A program made the position numbers and the translations under genes. Source: DASQDT01 sp036380435 (lineage in GTDB: Bacteria; Acidobacteriota; Blastocatellia; Pyrinomonadales; Pyrinomonadaceae). From it: a stretch of DNA of 11,568 bases. Under the pieces are notes generated by a model, which did not search any database, was not told the origin of the DNA, and saw only the letters and a list, made by a program, of their open reading frames with translations. The stretch spans positions 1-11,568 of the forward strand of contig DASVES010000052.1 of assembly GCA_036380435.1 (NCBI GenBank), given 5' to 3'. Below, in pieces: positions 1-7,580 of the stretch; position 1 is the first letter of the stretch; every line of letters starts with the position of its first letter.

Positions 1-90
1 AGGCACCCACTGCTCGGTCTGTGCCGAGGCCGCGGGCGCGGTCGTGAGTAGTAGCAGAAGGGAGAGGATGACAGGCGTGCGAGTTCGCAT
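1..90 (-). CDS. Exported protein of unknown function (first 30 codons only; 3' part beyond left edge)
   Basis: Reading leftwards from the ATG at 90-88 gives 30 uninterrupted codons up to the window edge. They encode a textbook signal peptide: a basic start (MRTRTP), a hydrophobic core rich in Leu (VILSLLLLLTT) and an Ala-rich cleavage region (APAASA, with cleavage likely before QTEQ). A strong Shine-Dalgarno sequence, AAGGAG at 104-99, sits 8 nt before the ATG and fixes the start. The gene follows the TonB-dependent receptor after a gap of only 40 nt in which I see no terminator, so it probably belongs to the same transcript and is exported to the periplasm or outer membrane. Nothing of the mature protein beyond a few residues is visible, so its function cannot be called. 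Confidence 0.8.
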   Translation of the reverse strand, partial: MRTRTPVILSLLLLLTTAPAASAQTEQWVP

Positions 91-98
91 GACGTTTA

Positions 99-104
99 CT
101 CCTT
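99..104 (-). promoter_or_regulatory. Ribosome binding site of the left-edge exported protein
   Basis: AAGGAG on the minus strand, 8 nt upstream of the ATG at 90-88. It is the best Shine-Dalgarno match at any start in this window and decides the start of a gene of which only 30 codons are visible. Confidence 0.8.
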
Positions 105-130
105 GAAACAACTTCATAACAGATTTCTCT

Positions 131-3100
131 TCAGAACAGAACTTTCAGGGCCAACTGCACGGAGCGCGGGCCGCCGACCTGATAGAGCGGGGAGAGTCCG
201 CCGTTAGCGCCGCCCGCGCCGAGGCTGCGGGCGAGCGTCTGCGTGCTCAGACCGAAGCGCGGGTTGGCGAGGTCGGCGACGGGGTCGCCGAAGCTCGGGC
301 GGTTGAACAGGTTGAAGACCTCAGCGCGCAGTTGGAGGCGCGCGCGCTCTGAGAGCCGAAACTCGCGCCGGAGCGCCAGATCGATTTGCGAGAAGCCAAA
401 GCCGCGCACGGCGTTGCGGCCGAGCGTCCCCTGCCGCCCAAAGACCTGCACGAAGGCCGCGCGGTTCAGACGCCGCCCGCCGGGCGCTTCGGGGTCGTCC
501 ACGTAGATGGGCACGCCGGAGACGAGATCGGGCCGGCGCGCTTCGACCAGCTCGTTGATTACCGTGCCCGTCCGCGTGATGACGTTGATGGGGACGGCGG
601 TGCGCGCGCGCAGGAGCGTGTCCACGGCCCAGCCGTGGAAGAGGCGACCCGCTGTGGTGGCGCGGCCGTCGAAGGGTCGCGGCAGGTTGTAGGTGACGGC
701 CGCCGTCAGAGAATGCCGCACGTCGAAGTTCGAGGGGCCGTGCTCGCCCTCGGGGTCGCTTGAGCCGGTGAAGAGGAAGCTCGACGAGTCGTCGGAGTCG
801 TTGTCGGTCGAACGCGCGAAGGTGTATGAGGCGTGCGCCTGAAGTCCGCCGGACAGACGGCGGATGAACTGTAGTTGCAGCGAGTCGTAGCGCGAAGAGG
901 AGCTGTTGTCCGTCACGCGCACGACCGTGAAACGGGGTTCGGGTCGCAGCAGCGCGCGCTGACGCAGCAGACTCCGGCCCGACGCTCCGACGTAGGCCGC
1001 CGAGACGGACTGTGCAGCGCCGAGCGGGTGCTCCAAGCCGGCGTTCCACTGGAACGCGAAGGGCAGGCGCAGAGAGGGGACGAAGGCGTAGATGGTGCCG
1101 AAGGGCGGATTGAGGTTGACGGGCGGCGGCACGGCCTCGGCGGGGTCGAGCGGGAAGGCGACGTTCGAGAGCACTTTCTCTTTCGCGAAGGGGAAGACGC
1201 TGCCGAAAGCCTGCGCGGCCTGCCCCGTGCCGAGGTCGTAGAAGATGCCGACGCCGCCGCGCAGCACCGTGCCGCGCTCGGGCAGAAGACGGTAGGCGAC
1301 GCCGACGCGCGGCGCGAAGTTCCCGTAGGAAGTTTGCCACAGCGGCGTGCCGCGCGGCGCGAGGTCGAGGTCGAGACGCGGCGTGCCGGCGGTGCTGCCG
1401 ATGACGAGGCCGTCGTCGGCCGTCTCCAGCCCGGTGAGCACGACGGGGTGGTTGTCGTTGCTTTCGCGTGGCGGCGGGTTCAGCTCCCAGCGCAGGCCGT
1501 AGGTGATGGTGAGACGCGGCGTGATGCGTGCGGTGTCCTGTGCGTAGGCCGAGAAGTTTGTGAAGACGGGCGTGCGCGGCCCCGCGTCGGCTCCGACGCG
1601 GACCTCGAAGGCGCGTCCCGTGGAGATAGCCGCGAGCACGCCGTTACTCGCGGTGTCGCCGAAGACGACCGACTGCGAGTAGCGCAGGGGGCCGTAGACG
1701 GGCGCGAGGCGGCGGAAGTCGGCGCCCATGCGGAAGTGGTGGCGGCCGCGGACGACGGAGAGGTTGCCGACGGAGTTGAGCTGGCGTTGGAGGTTGTTGA
1801 CGCTGCGGCCCGTGCCGAGGTTTGAGTTGGTGCCGCCGCGCAGGATGAACTGGAAGCCCGACTCGTCGGGCGTGGCGAAGGGCGGGAACAGGAACGAGTC
1901 GGCGGGCGCACGCGCGCCGCCGAAGTCGTCGAGCGCAAGCGTGGTCTCGGCGGCGGCGCGGCTCCAGTTGAAACGCAGGTCGCCGAGGACGTTCGGCGCG
2001 GGAGCGAAGGTCGCGCCGGCGGTGAGTGTCTGCGTGTCGAGACGCGTGCGGCCCACGGTGTTGAGGCTCTGCCCGGTGAAGTCGGGGAGGCTGACGCCGC
2101 CGCGCTGGACGGTGTCGGAGGGCGCGTAGTTGTATCGGCCGAAGAACGTGAGGCGATTCATGACGACGTGGTCGATTCTCACGCTCGCGGCATCGAAGCG
2201 CGCGCGGTCGGAATAGGTGGCGGCCGCCTCGGCGAAGCCGTTGCCGAGATCGGCGCCGGTGGGGACGGGGAAGGCGTCGAAGAAGGGACGCAGGGGCGCG
2301 GGGGCCGACTGACGCGCGGCCGTCGAAGGCACGTCCGTGATGGCGACCTGTGGCAGACGCAGGCGCAGGCCCTCGTAGGAGGCGAAGAAGAAGGTACGGT
2401 CGCGGCGCAGGGGGCCGCCCAGCGTCGCGCCGAAGTCGTGCTGTCGCAGACGTGCGCGCGGCAGATCGCGACTGTTGGCGAACCAGTCGTTGGCGTCGAG
2501 CGCTTCGTGGCGGACGTAGTCGAAGACGGAGCCGTGCCACTCGTTTGTGCCCGAGCGCGTGACGACGGAGATTTGCGCGCCCGACGTGCGGCCGAACTCG
2601 GGCGCGTAGGAAGAGGTCTGGATGCGAAACTCTTCGAGGGCTTCGACGGAGACGAGGTTGTTGGCGCCGCCGAGGACGGTAAGCGCGGGAAGGCTACCCG
2701 AAGCGGACTGACCGGGCGCGGCGCCGGCCGAGACGCCGATGTTGGCCGAGACGCCGTCCACCATGAAGTAGTTGGCGTTGGCGCGTTGTCCGGCCGCCGA
2801 GAACTGCCCCTGCTCGCTGAAGCTGGCGTGCGTCAGGGTCGTGCCCGGCGTCAGCTCGAAGAGCGTCTGAAAGCTGCGGCCGTTCAAGGGCAGGTTCTCG
2901 ACGAACGGTCGGTTGACTACGGCCGACACCGACGGCCCCTCGCGCACGACGCCCAAGCCCTCCAGATTATCGACGACCGTCACGCTCTCGCCGATCTCGC
3001 CCACGCGCAGCCTGATGCGTAGCGCCAACTGGTCGCTCACGTTGAGCGTAATCGCGCGCACTTCGACCGTGGTGAAGCCGTCGCGCTGCGCCGTCAGGTT

Positions 3101-3361
3101 GTAGCGGCCGACGGGCAGCAGCGGCACGACGTAGACGCCTTCGCCGTTCGTCGCGGCGTGGCGCTCCAGCGCCGTGCTCAAATTCAGCACCGTGATCCGC
3201 ACGCCGGGGACAACCGCCCCCGCCTCGTCGATGACCGCGCCCGTCAGCGTCGCCGTCGCCGACTGCGCGCGCGCCAGCGTGCCGAGCAGCATGATGAGAA
3301 GCGCAGCCGCCGCGAGCCGGGAGCGCGACTGGTGCTTAAAGTTTTTCTCACGCGAGATCAT
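131..3361 (-). CDS. TonB-dependent receptor, Oar-like, with N-terminal carboxypeptidase-regulatory-like domain
   Basis: This 1076-residue outer-membrane receptor should import a large or scarce ligand using energy passed on by TonB; the ligand is unknown. Seen in the sequence: a signal peptide (about residues 1-32, cleavage after LARA), then a CarboxypepD_reg-like beta-sandwich (about 35-120, with GAVIDEAGAVVPGV and TNGEGVYVVPLLPVGRY), a plug domain (about 122-280, with ENLPLNGRSF, NYFMVDGVS and TSGAQISVVTRSGTNEWHGS) and a long barrel ending in Phe, as outer-membrane barrels do. Length and order fit the Oar-like family abundant in Acidobacteriota. I see no clear TonB box. An in-frame TGA 9 nt upstream makes this ATG the furthest possible start. 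Its Shine-Dalgarno is weak, and it begins 38 nt after the stop of the small porin gene, so translational coupling is plausible. No SusD-like lipoprotein gene is adjacent. Confidence 0.95.
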   Translation of the reverse strand: MISREKNFKHQSRSRLAAAALLIMLLGTLARAQSATATLTGAVIDEAGAVVPGVRITVLNLSTALERHAATNGEGVYVVPLLPVGRYNLTAQRDGFTTVEVRAITLNVSDQLALRIRLRVGEIGESVTVVDNLEGLGVVREGPSVSAVVNRPFVENLPLNGRSFQTLFELTPGTTLTHASFSEQGQFSAAGQRANANYFMVDGVSANIGVSAGAAPGQSASGSLPALTVLGGANNLVSVEALEEFRIQTSSYAPEFGRTSGAQISVVTRSGTNEWHGSVFDYVRHEALDANDWFANSRDLPRARLRQHDFGATLGGPLRRDRTFFFASYEGLRLRLPQVAITDVPSTAARQSAPAPLRPFFDAFPVPTGADLGNGFAEAAATYSDRARFDAASVRIDHVVMNRLTFFGRYNYAPSDTVQRGGVSLPDFTGQSLNTVGRTRLDTQTLTAGATFAPAPNVLGDLRFNWSRAAAETTLALDDFGGARAPADSFLFPPFATPDESGFQFILRGGTNSNLGTGRSVNNLQRQLNSVGNLSVVRGRHHFRMGADFRRLAPVYGPLRYSQSVVFGDTASNGVLAAISTGRAFEVRVGADAGPRTPVFTNFSAYAQDTARITPRLTITYGLRWELNPPPRESNDNHPVVLTGLETADDGLVIGSTAGTPRLDLDLAPRGTPLWQTSYGNFAPRVGVAYRLLPERGTVLRGGVGIFYDLGTGQAAQAFGSVFPFAKEKVLSNVAFPLDPAEAVPPPVNLNPPFGTIYAFVPSLRLPFAFQWNAGLEHPLGAAQSVSAAYVGASGRSLLRQRALLRPEPRFTVVRVTDNSSSSRYDSLQLQFIRRLSGGLQAHASYTFARSTDNDSDDSSSFLFTGSSDPEGEHGPSNFDVRHSLTAAVTYNLPRPFDGRATTAGRLFHGWAVDTLLRARTAVPINVITRTGTVINELVEARRPDLVSGVPIYVDDPEAPGGRRLNRAAFVQVFGRQGTLGRNAVRGFGFSQIDLALRREFRLSERARLQLRAEVFNLFNRPSFGDPVADLANPRFGLSTQTLARSLGAGGANGGLSPLYQVGGPRSVQLALKVLF

Positions 3362-3399
3362 TGCTGCTCACAACTCGACGGCGACGCCCGCCGCCACGT

Positions 3400-4056
3400 T
3401 CAGTGAATGACGATGCCGATGCCGACGCGGAAGTTGTGTTGTGTCTGGCTGCCGAGATGCGTCGGATTGTAATCGAGCTGGACGGCGCGGAAGTCGAGCC
3501 TCTCGCTCAGACGAATGTCCAGCCCGCCGCCGATGGCCCCGGCGATGCCCGTCTCCGACTCGTCCGTCAGGCACGCGAATCCTAATGCCTCAAGGCACGC
3601 GCTATTGTCGAAAGTGACCTTGGCGTGTGCGGCCCCGACGAGCAGGTGCGCGAACGGTTTGGCGCGGCCCCCCTTCGCATTATCTTTGAGCTGCACCCCG
3701 CCGAGGAAATTGTAGAGCGAAGCCTTGGCTCGCGGACTGAAACAAACGCCGCCGGTCGTGGCGTCAACGCAGATGCCGAAGTCGGCATCCGCCTCCCGCT
3801 TGAAGTGGCCGGACACGTCGAGCTTGAGTCCCGCGTAGCGTGAAAGGTTGCCGACCACGGAGGCGTTGAAGCCGTTAAAGCCCGTGTGTTCTTCGTCGCC
3901 CGCGAACGCCAGCCCATCGCCGGGGCCGCCCGTGTCCACGCGGTTGTGCGAGAAGCCGCCGAAGAACTCGAACCTGTTGTGATCGTCCGACGACTGCGCC
4001 AGCGCCGAAAGCGCGGGGCACATGATGAGAGCTGCCAACAAAATAAGTTTCCGCAT
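3400..4056 (-). CDS. Small outer-membrane beta-barrel protein (porin-family/OmpA-like barrel)
   Basis: A 218-residue protein with a signal peptide (MRKLILLAALIMCPALSALA, cleavage before QSS) followed by alternating beta strands typical of an eight-stranded OMP barrel: FEFFGGFSHNRV near the start, SRYAGLKLDVSGHF, ASLYNFLGGVQL, PFAHLLVGAAHAKV, AGAIGGGLDIRL and a closing strand FRVGIGIVIH. It probably sits in the outer membrane; I cannot say what it does there. Two Cys pairs (residues 96/105 and 154/162) lie in predicted loops and could form disulfides. Cys13 lies in the signal peptide without a lipobox. I chose the ATG at 4056-4054 because GAGGGG lies 7 nt upstream and because the reading frame further upstream crosses a repeat element. 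The receptor gene follows after 38 nt, suggesting one transcript. Confidence 0.78.
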   Translation of the reverse strand: MRKLILLAALIMCPALSALAQSSDDHNRFEFFGGFSHNRVDTGGPGDGLAFAGDEEHTGFNGFNASVVGNLSRYAGLKLDVSGHFKREADADFGICVDATTGGVCFSPRAKASLYNFLGGVQLKDNAKGGRAKPFAHLLVGAAHAKVTFDNSACLEALGFACLTDESETGIAGAIGGGLDIRLSERLDFRAVQLDYNPTHLGSQTQHNFRVGIGIVIH

Positions 4057-4063
4057 GTGAGAA

Positions 4064-4069
4064 CCCCTC
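4064..4069 (-). promoter_or_regulatory. Ribosome binding site deciding the porin start
   Basis: GAGGGG on the minus strand, 7 nt before the ATG at 4056-4054. It favours this start over two in-frame ATGs further up: one at 4071, which would place this site inside the gene, and one at 4146, which would translate part of a repeat. Confidence 0.65.
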
Positions 4070-4086
4070 ATGGAGCTATCGGTTTT

Positions 4087-4216
4087 GTAGGACAGGCATT
4101 CCTGCCTGTCGTGAGCGCGGAGCGCGAATAAACTTCGCGCGCACATTCAACTTGATATTCGGCGTATCACCTGTTCGCGCTTGCGCGCTCAAGACAGGCA
4201 AGAATGCCTGTCCTAC
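4087..4216. repeat. Paired inverted repeat, REP/BIME-like, based on a gtaggacaggcattcc core
   Basis: Two arms of about 42 nt (4087-4128 and 4174-4216) are inverted copies of each other, differing by three substitutions and a one-base indel. Each arm also contains its own perfect hairpin: 8-bp stems of gacaggca/tgcctgtc with 4-nt loops, at 4091-4110 and 4193-4212. The pair fills the 177-nt gap between the sigma-factor gene and the porin gene; the nearer arm ends 30 nt before the porin ATG. There is no transposase. I recognise this core as a dispersed intergenic repeat of acidobacterial and planctomycete genomes, where its translation gives spurious GQAFLPV-type peptides. Neither hairpin is followed by a T run on the coding strand, so it is not a classical intrinsic terminator, though it could fold in mRNA and affect the ends of both neighbours. 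Confidence 0.85.
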
Positions 4217-4233
4217 AGCAAGACGAAAGCGGC

Positions 4234-7200
4234 TTACTTCTGATACGCGTCCGCAATCGACGCCGCCAGCCGGTCGGCGTCGCGCAGTGAGCGCCAGAAC
4301 TGCGGCGACTTGATCCCGGCCGCTGGCGACGCGCCGCCGGCCGTGACGGTGAAGGCCGAGCGCACCGCCTCGTCCGCGCCGTAGGCAAGCCGCAGAAGGC
4401 TCTCGGCCGACGCGGCCGGGTTCGACGCCTCGCGGCCCGCGCCGCCGCCGGTATTTCCCGGCGGGAAGACGAGGCGCAACTCCCCATCGAGCGCCCTGAC
4501 TTCCCGCCGGATGGCCTGCGCGTGGCCGCCCAGCATCGCAAGCCATTTCTCACGCGCTTCGGGCCTGAGCGCGCGCGCCTGCTCGGGCGTGAAGCGCGCC
4601 ACGAGCCGCTTGAGGGCCGAGGCGTGCAGCAGCGCCGCGCGCGAACGATTCATCGCGCGCGCGCCAAACGCCTTGATCTCCGCCTCGACGCGCTCATCGC
4701 CCGCGAGGCGCGCGGAGAAGTGACGCCGGAGGTCTTCGTGTGCGGCCGTCCGGCCCGTCCTCACCTCAATCTCGCTCGTGCTCTCTTCTCCGCCCTCACG
4801 CACGCGCTCGCGTCTTACGCGCTCCTCGACCGTCGCCACGTCCACCTCGACGGCCGGGTTGTCGATAACTGGGCCGAGGGCGCGCAGGATTTCCTCCTTG
4901 CGGCCCTCGGTCTCGGCGAGCGCCTCGACACGCAGTTGTCCTCCCGTGGTGCGCGTCCAGGTTATCTGCTCGCCCATGTCGGCCTTGATACGATTCAGCA
5001 AGTAAGCGACTTCAACTTCAAGCTCCGGCGACGCCACGGCCCGCGCGGGCGCGCCCCCGCCCGACGACGAGACCGCGCCGCCCTGTCCGGCGCTCGTCCC
5101 AACACTCGCGTCCGCCGCCGTCGCCGCGCCCGAAAGCTCCGGCTCCGGCTGGAACACGCCGGGCGCGACCGAGCCGGCCGGCAAACGCTCAAGGCCGCCC
5201 TCGATGAAGCGATACTCACGCCGCGCTTCTCCGCGTCTGACGACGAGCGTCTGCCCCGTGGCGCGCAGATCGGACTTGCTCAGCCTGAGCGTCGCCGACA
5301 GGAGCGAGCGTCCGCCGCCGTCACTGTCGTTGCCGTCCGCGCCACCGCGATAAGTGAGGACGTAAGAGCCAAGCGCCTCTTCGACCGTCACGCCGCCCGT
5401 GTCATCTCCGACGAGCGCGGAGAACGTCCGGGCCGAGAGGTCGAGACCCCACGCCTCGCCCGCTTCGAGGAGGGTGAGCGCGTCGGGCGCGGCGGCCGAC
5501 TCGGCCGGCCCCGCGCCGCGACGGTAGACGGTGCGGCGCGCGCCGCCCTCTCGCTCCCACGCGCCGGCGACGAGACGATTCTCGCGGTCGAGGACGCGAC
5601 GCAGCTTCAGAGCGCGCGCCGCGCTCTGCCACACCTCGACGCGCAGACGCGTCACGGCGGCGCCCGCCGCGGCCGGCGACTCCTCGACGAAGTACGTGCG
5701 GTGTAAGACGAGCGCGGCGTCCGTCGCGAGTTTATCTTCAGCCGCCGCCGAGCGGTCGAGCAGTTCGGCGGCGGAGGCCGTGGGCGTGCTCACGCGCGTC
5801 AGCAGCAGCGCCGCCACGACCACGATGGCGAGCGCCGCCGTCAGCGCCGCCGGCCGCAGACGGAAGCCCGCGCCCGTGAGCCGCGCCGAAACTTTTGTCA
5901 GCCACTCCGAAATCTTTAACGCACGCGGCGGACGAATCGACGCCGCCGCTTCACCCATCACGCGCGCGCCGGAGTCGTCAGAAGCGCCGGCCACGCGCGG
6001 CGAGTGGGTCGCGTCGTTCGCGCGGGCGCTTTCGTTCGCGGCGTTTGCCTGAGCGGCCGCGTGAAGTAGAGGGTCTTCGTAGACGACCTGCACGGTCGGC
6101 CACGCGTCGCCGAAGCTGAGCGTCGCCGCGAGCGTGCGCTCGTCGCTCAGGGCCACGGACGCGCTCAAGCTTTGGCGTGCGCCCGCGAGGTGCTCGTTCA
6201 CGTCGATGAAGAGGAGGCGCACCTCCTGTTCGCTGAAGACTTCGATGAACTCGACGCCCTCGGCGAGCGGCAACGCGAGCGTCTGCTCGCAGCGCGACGC
6301 GCCGGCGCTCTGCGTGGCGAGGACGCGGCCGTTGACGGCGACGCACAACTCCTGCGGCCGGTGCTCGAAGGCGTCGCGCGCGCGTTCGCGACAGCGCAAC
6401 ACATCTTCCTCACTCGCCCCGCCGGACGTGGGACGTGGGCCGTCGCCGCCATCATCGCCGTCGCCGCCGTCGCCCCCCCCGCCTTTACGCCTCGGCCGCT
6501 CGTCGCGCTCCGTCATGTCCACGGGGAAGCGGCCGGCGAGCGGCGGCAGGCCGAGCAGGCGGTTGACCTCGTCGATGCAGCACGGGCAACAGACGACGTG
6601 CGCCAGCGTCCGCGTGTCAACGCTCGCGCTTTCGGCGCCGTAAAGACCTTCGAGTTGGGCGGCCGCGGGGCAGTCGCCCTCGCGCGAGTCGAAGATGGCG
6701 CGGCGCAAGTCTGTGAGCAGCTCGTCGGTCGTCAGCACGGCGGCGCCCTCGCGCGCGAAGCGCAGCTCGCCGGCGCGCGCGGCGTCGTCGCGCATGAAGC
6801 GCAGGGCCGAAGGGTCTTTGAGAAACTGACGGGCCTCGCCGCGCGCGGCGCGCAGGCGCTCCTCGACCGACTCGCGCGTCGCGCGCACTACCCGGGCGAT
6901 CTCGCGCGGGTAGTAGCCGTGGAAGAAACGCAGGGCGAGGACGCTGCCCGCCTTCGACGTGTGCATGCGCGCGCAGGCGTAGCGGCAGCAGGCGCGCAGC
7001 TCGTCGTGGACGCGTGCAAGGTCGCGCGGGTCGGCGGCGCGCGCCGCCCCAGAGGCCGAGTCGTAGTCGATGGCGGGGAGCATGCGCTCGCGCAGGCGTG
7101 CGGCGCGGCGGGCCTGCGAGGTGTGTAGGTTGCGTAACATGACGAACAGGTAGCCGTCCAGATTTTCGACCTCACGGAGCGGAGGCCGCGCGAGCGTGAA

Positions 7201-7374
7201 GTGGACGTAGGCGTCGTGGACGAGGTCTTCGGCGCGGGCGCGGTCGCCCTCCGCGAGACGCAGCGCCCAGCCGCGCATGGCCGCGTAGCGCGCGAGGAAG
7301 ATGTCCTCGTGGCATTCGGCCGGCGCTGATGAGGCGGCGGCGGCGGGGGCGATGTCCGGCAGACGCTGCACCAT
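4234..7374 (-). CDS. Membrane-anchored ECF-type sigma factor fused to a zinc-finger anti-sigma (ZAS) domain and a large periplasmic region
   Basis: A 1046-residue protein joining a transcription factor and its likely brake. Residues about 25-95 match sigma-70 region 2 (AEDLVHDAYVHF, NLDGYLFVMLRNLHTSQARR) and about 126-186 match region 4 with its helix-turn-helix (SVLALRFFHGYYPREIARVV, VEERLRAARGEARQFL); regions 1 and 3 are absent, as in ECF factors. Residues 228-275 carry the zf-HC2/ZAS pattern: Cys235, then His259-x3-Cys263-x2-Cys266. A Gly/Asp linker (298-313) follows, then a beta-rich region (about 343-433), a basic stretch, one membrane span (about 507-527) and a periplasmic half. The part just after the span (about 535-745) could be LolA/RseB-like, and 783-850 looks like a small alpha/beta domain; both are tentative. 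By the positive-inside rule the sigma part is cytoplasmic. An in-frame TAG 15 nt upstream supports this ATG; the Shine-Dalgarno is poor. Target genes are unknown; the envelope genes downstream are candidates. Confidence 0.88.
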   Translation of the reverse strand: MVQRLPDIAPAAAASSAPAECHEDIFLARYAAMRGWALRLAEGDRARAEDLVHDAYVHFTLARPPLREVENLDGYLFVMLRNLHTSQARRAARLRERMLPAIDYDSASGAARAADPRDLARVHDELRACCRYACARMHTSKAGSVLALRFFHGYYPREIARVVRATRESVEERLRAARGEARQFLKDPSALRFMRDDAARAGELRFAREGAAVLTTDELLTDLRRAIFDSREGDCPAAAQLEGLYGAESASVDTRTLAHVVCCPCCIDEVNRLLGLPPLAGRFPVDMTERDERPRRKGGGGDGGDGDDGGDGPRPTSGGASEEDVLRCRERARDAFEHRPQELCVAVNGRVLATQSAGASRCEQTLALPLAEGVEFIEVFSEQEVRLLFIDVNEHLAGARQSLSASVALSDERTLAATLSFGDAWPTVQVVYEDPLLHAAAQANAANESARANDATHSPRVAGASDDSGARVMGEAAASIRPPRALKISEWLTKVSARLTGAGFRLRPAALTAALAIVVVAALLLTRVSTPTASAAELLDRSAAAEDKLATDAALVLHRTYFVEESPAAAGAAVTRLRVEVWQSAARALKLRRVLDRENRLVAGAWEREGGARRTVYRRGAGPAESAAAPDALTLLEAGEAWGLDLSARTFSALVGDDTGGVTVEEALGSYVLTYRGGADGNDSDGGGRSLLSATLRLSKSDLRATGQTLVVRRGEARREYRFIEGGLERLPAGSVAPGVFQPEPELSGAATAADASVGTSAGQGGAVSSSGGGAPARAVASPELEVEVAYLLNRIKADMGEQITWTRTTGGQLRVEALAETEGRKEEILRALGPVIDNPAVEVDVATVEERVRRERVREGGEESTSEIEVRTGRTAAHEDLRRHFSARLAGDERVEAEIKAFGARAMNRSRAALLHASALKRLVARFTPEQARALRPEAREKWLAMLGGHAQAIRREVRALDGELRLVFPPGNTGGGAGREASNPAASAESLLRLAYGADEAVRSAFTVTAGGASPAAGIKSPQFWRSLRDADRLAASIADAYQK
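6473..6480 (-). other. G8 homopolymer (coding strand) inside the sigma/anti-sigma fusion gene
   Basis: Eight consecutive G on the coding strand encode part of Gly298-Gly301, exactly at the junction between the sigma + ZAS half and the rest of the protein. Gain of one G would give six Arg codons and then a TGA formed across the codons of Asp307 and Asp308, ending at 307 residues. Loss of one G would run in another frame to a stop near 6198. It is a candidate slippage site or a sequencing-error hotspot. Confidence 0.5.
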
Positions 7375-7580
7375 AACTTCTCGCTTCTACCTTTTGAAGA
7401 CGCGCGCCGGGAGGCGGAACCCACGCGGGCGGGGAGATTTTTTTACGCGGGCGCGTCGGCGCGTGGGGCGCGTCCGGGGCGGGCGCGCGGCGGGTAAGTT
7501 AACACGTTCGCGGCGTCGTCTCCACGGCGCACACACGCCCGGAGTCCGCGACCCGCGACTCTAAAAAGATTCAAGCAAGA
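7375..7580. other. Gene-free leader upstream of the sigma-fusion gene
   Basis: This stretch lies between the sigma-fusion start and the repeat pair downstream of the chaperone gene. It should hold the sigma gene's promoter, but I see no convincing -35/-10 pair. It contains a run of seven T (plus strand) at 7438-7444, a TTAAC-containing AT-richer patch at 7498-7503 and a short imperfect hairpin at 7542-7561 (gagtc-c-gcg, loop acc, cgcgactc). No coding signal or RNA gene is apparent. Confidence 0.4.

Noticed and set aside
4057..4146. Upstream start for the porin, adding 30 residues
   Set aside because: The added residues translate a repeat element, the signal peptide would no longer be N-terminal, and a good Shine-Dalgarno sits before the internal ATG at 4056.
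4125..4150. Possible promoter TTGAAT...TATTCG for the porin gene
   Set aside because: The spacing is only 14 nt and the -10 match is poor; the elements lie in and beside a repeat arm. Not enough to call.
4522..5706. Long plus-strand open frame (394 codons) opposite the sigma-fusion gene
   Set aside because: It lies wholly antisense to a gene with recognisable domains. Its Arg/Ala-rich, low-complexity translation is what GC-rich codon bias produces on the opposite strand. The same applies to plus-strand frames at 875-1825, 2168-3022, 6172-7128 and 10021-10911.
7542..7561. Short GC-rich hairpin as terminator of the chaperone transcript
   Set aside because: On the minus strand the T run comes before the stem, not after it, and the stem needs a bulged C. 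It does not fit an intrinsic terminator.
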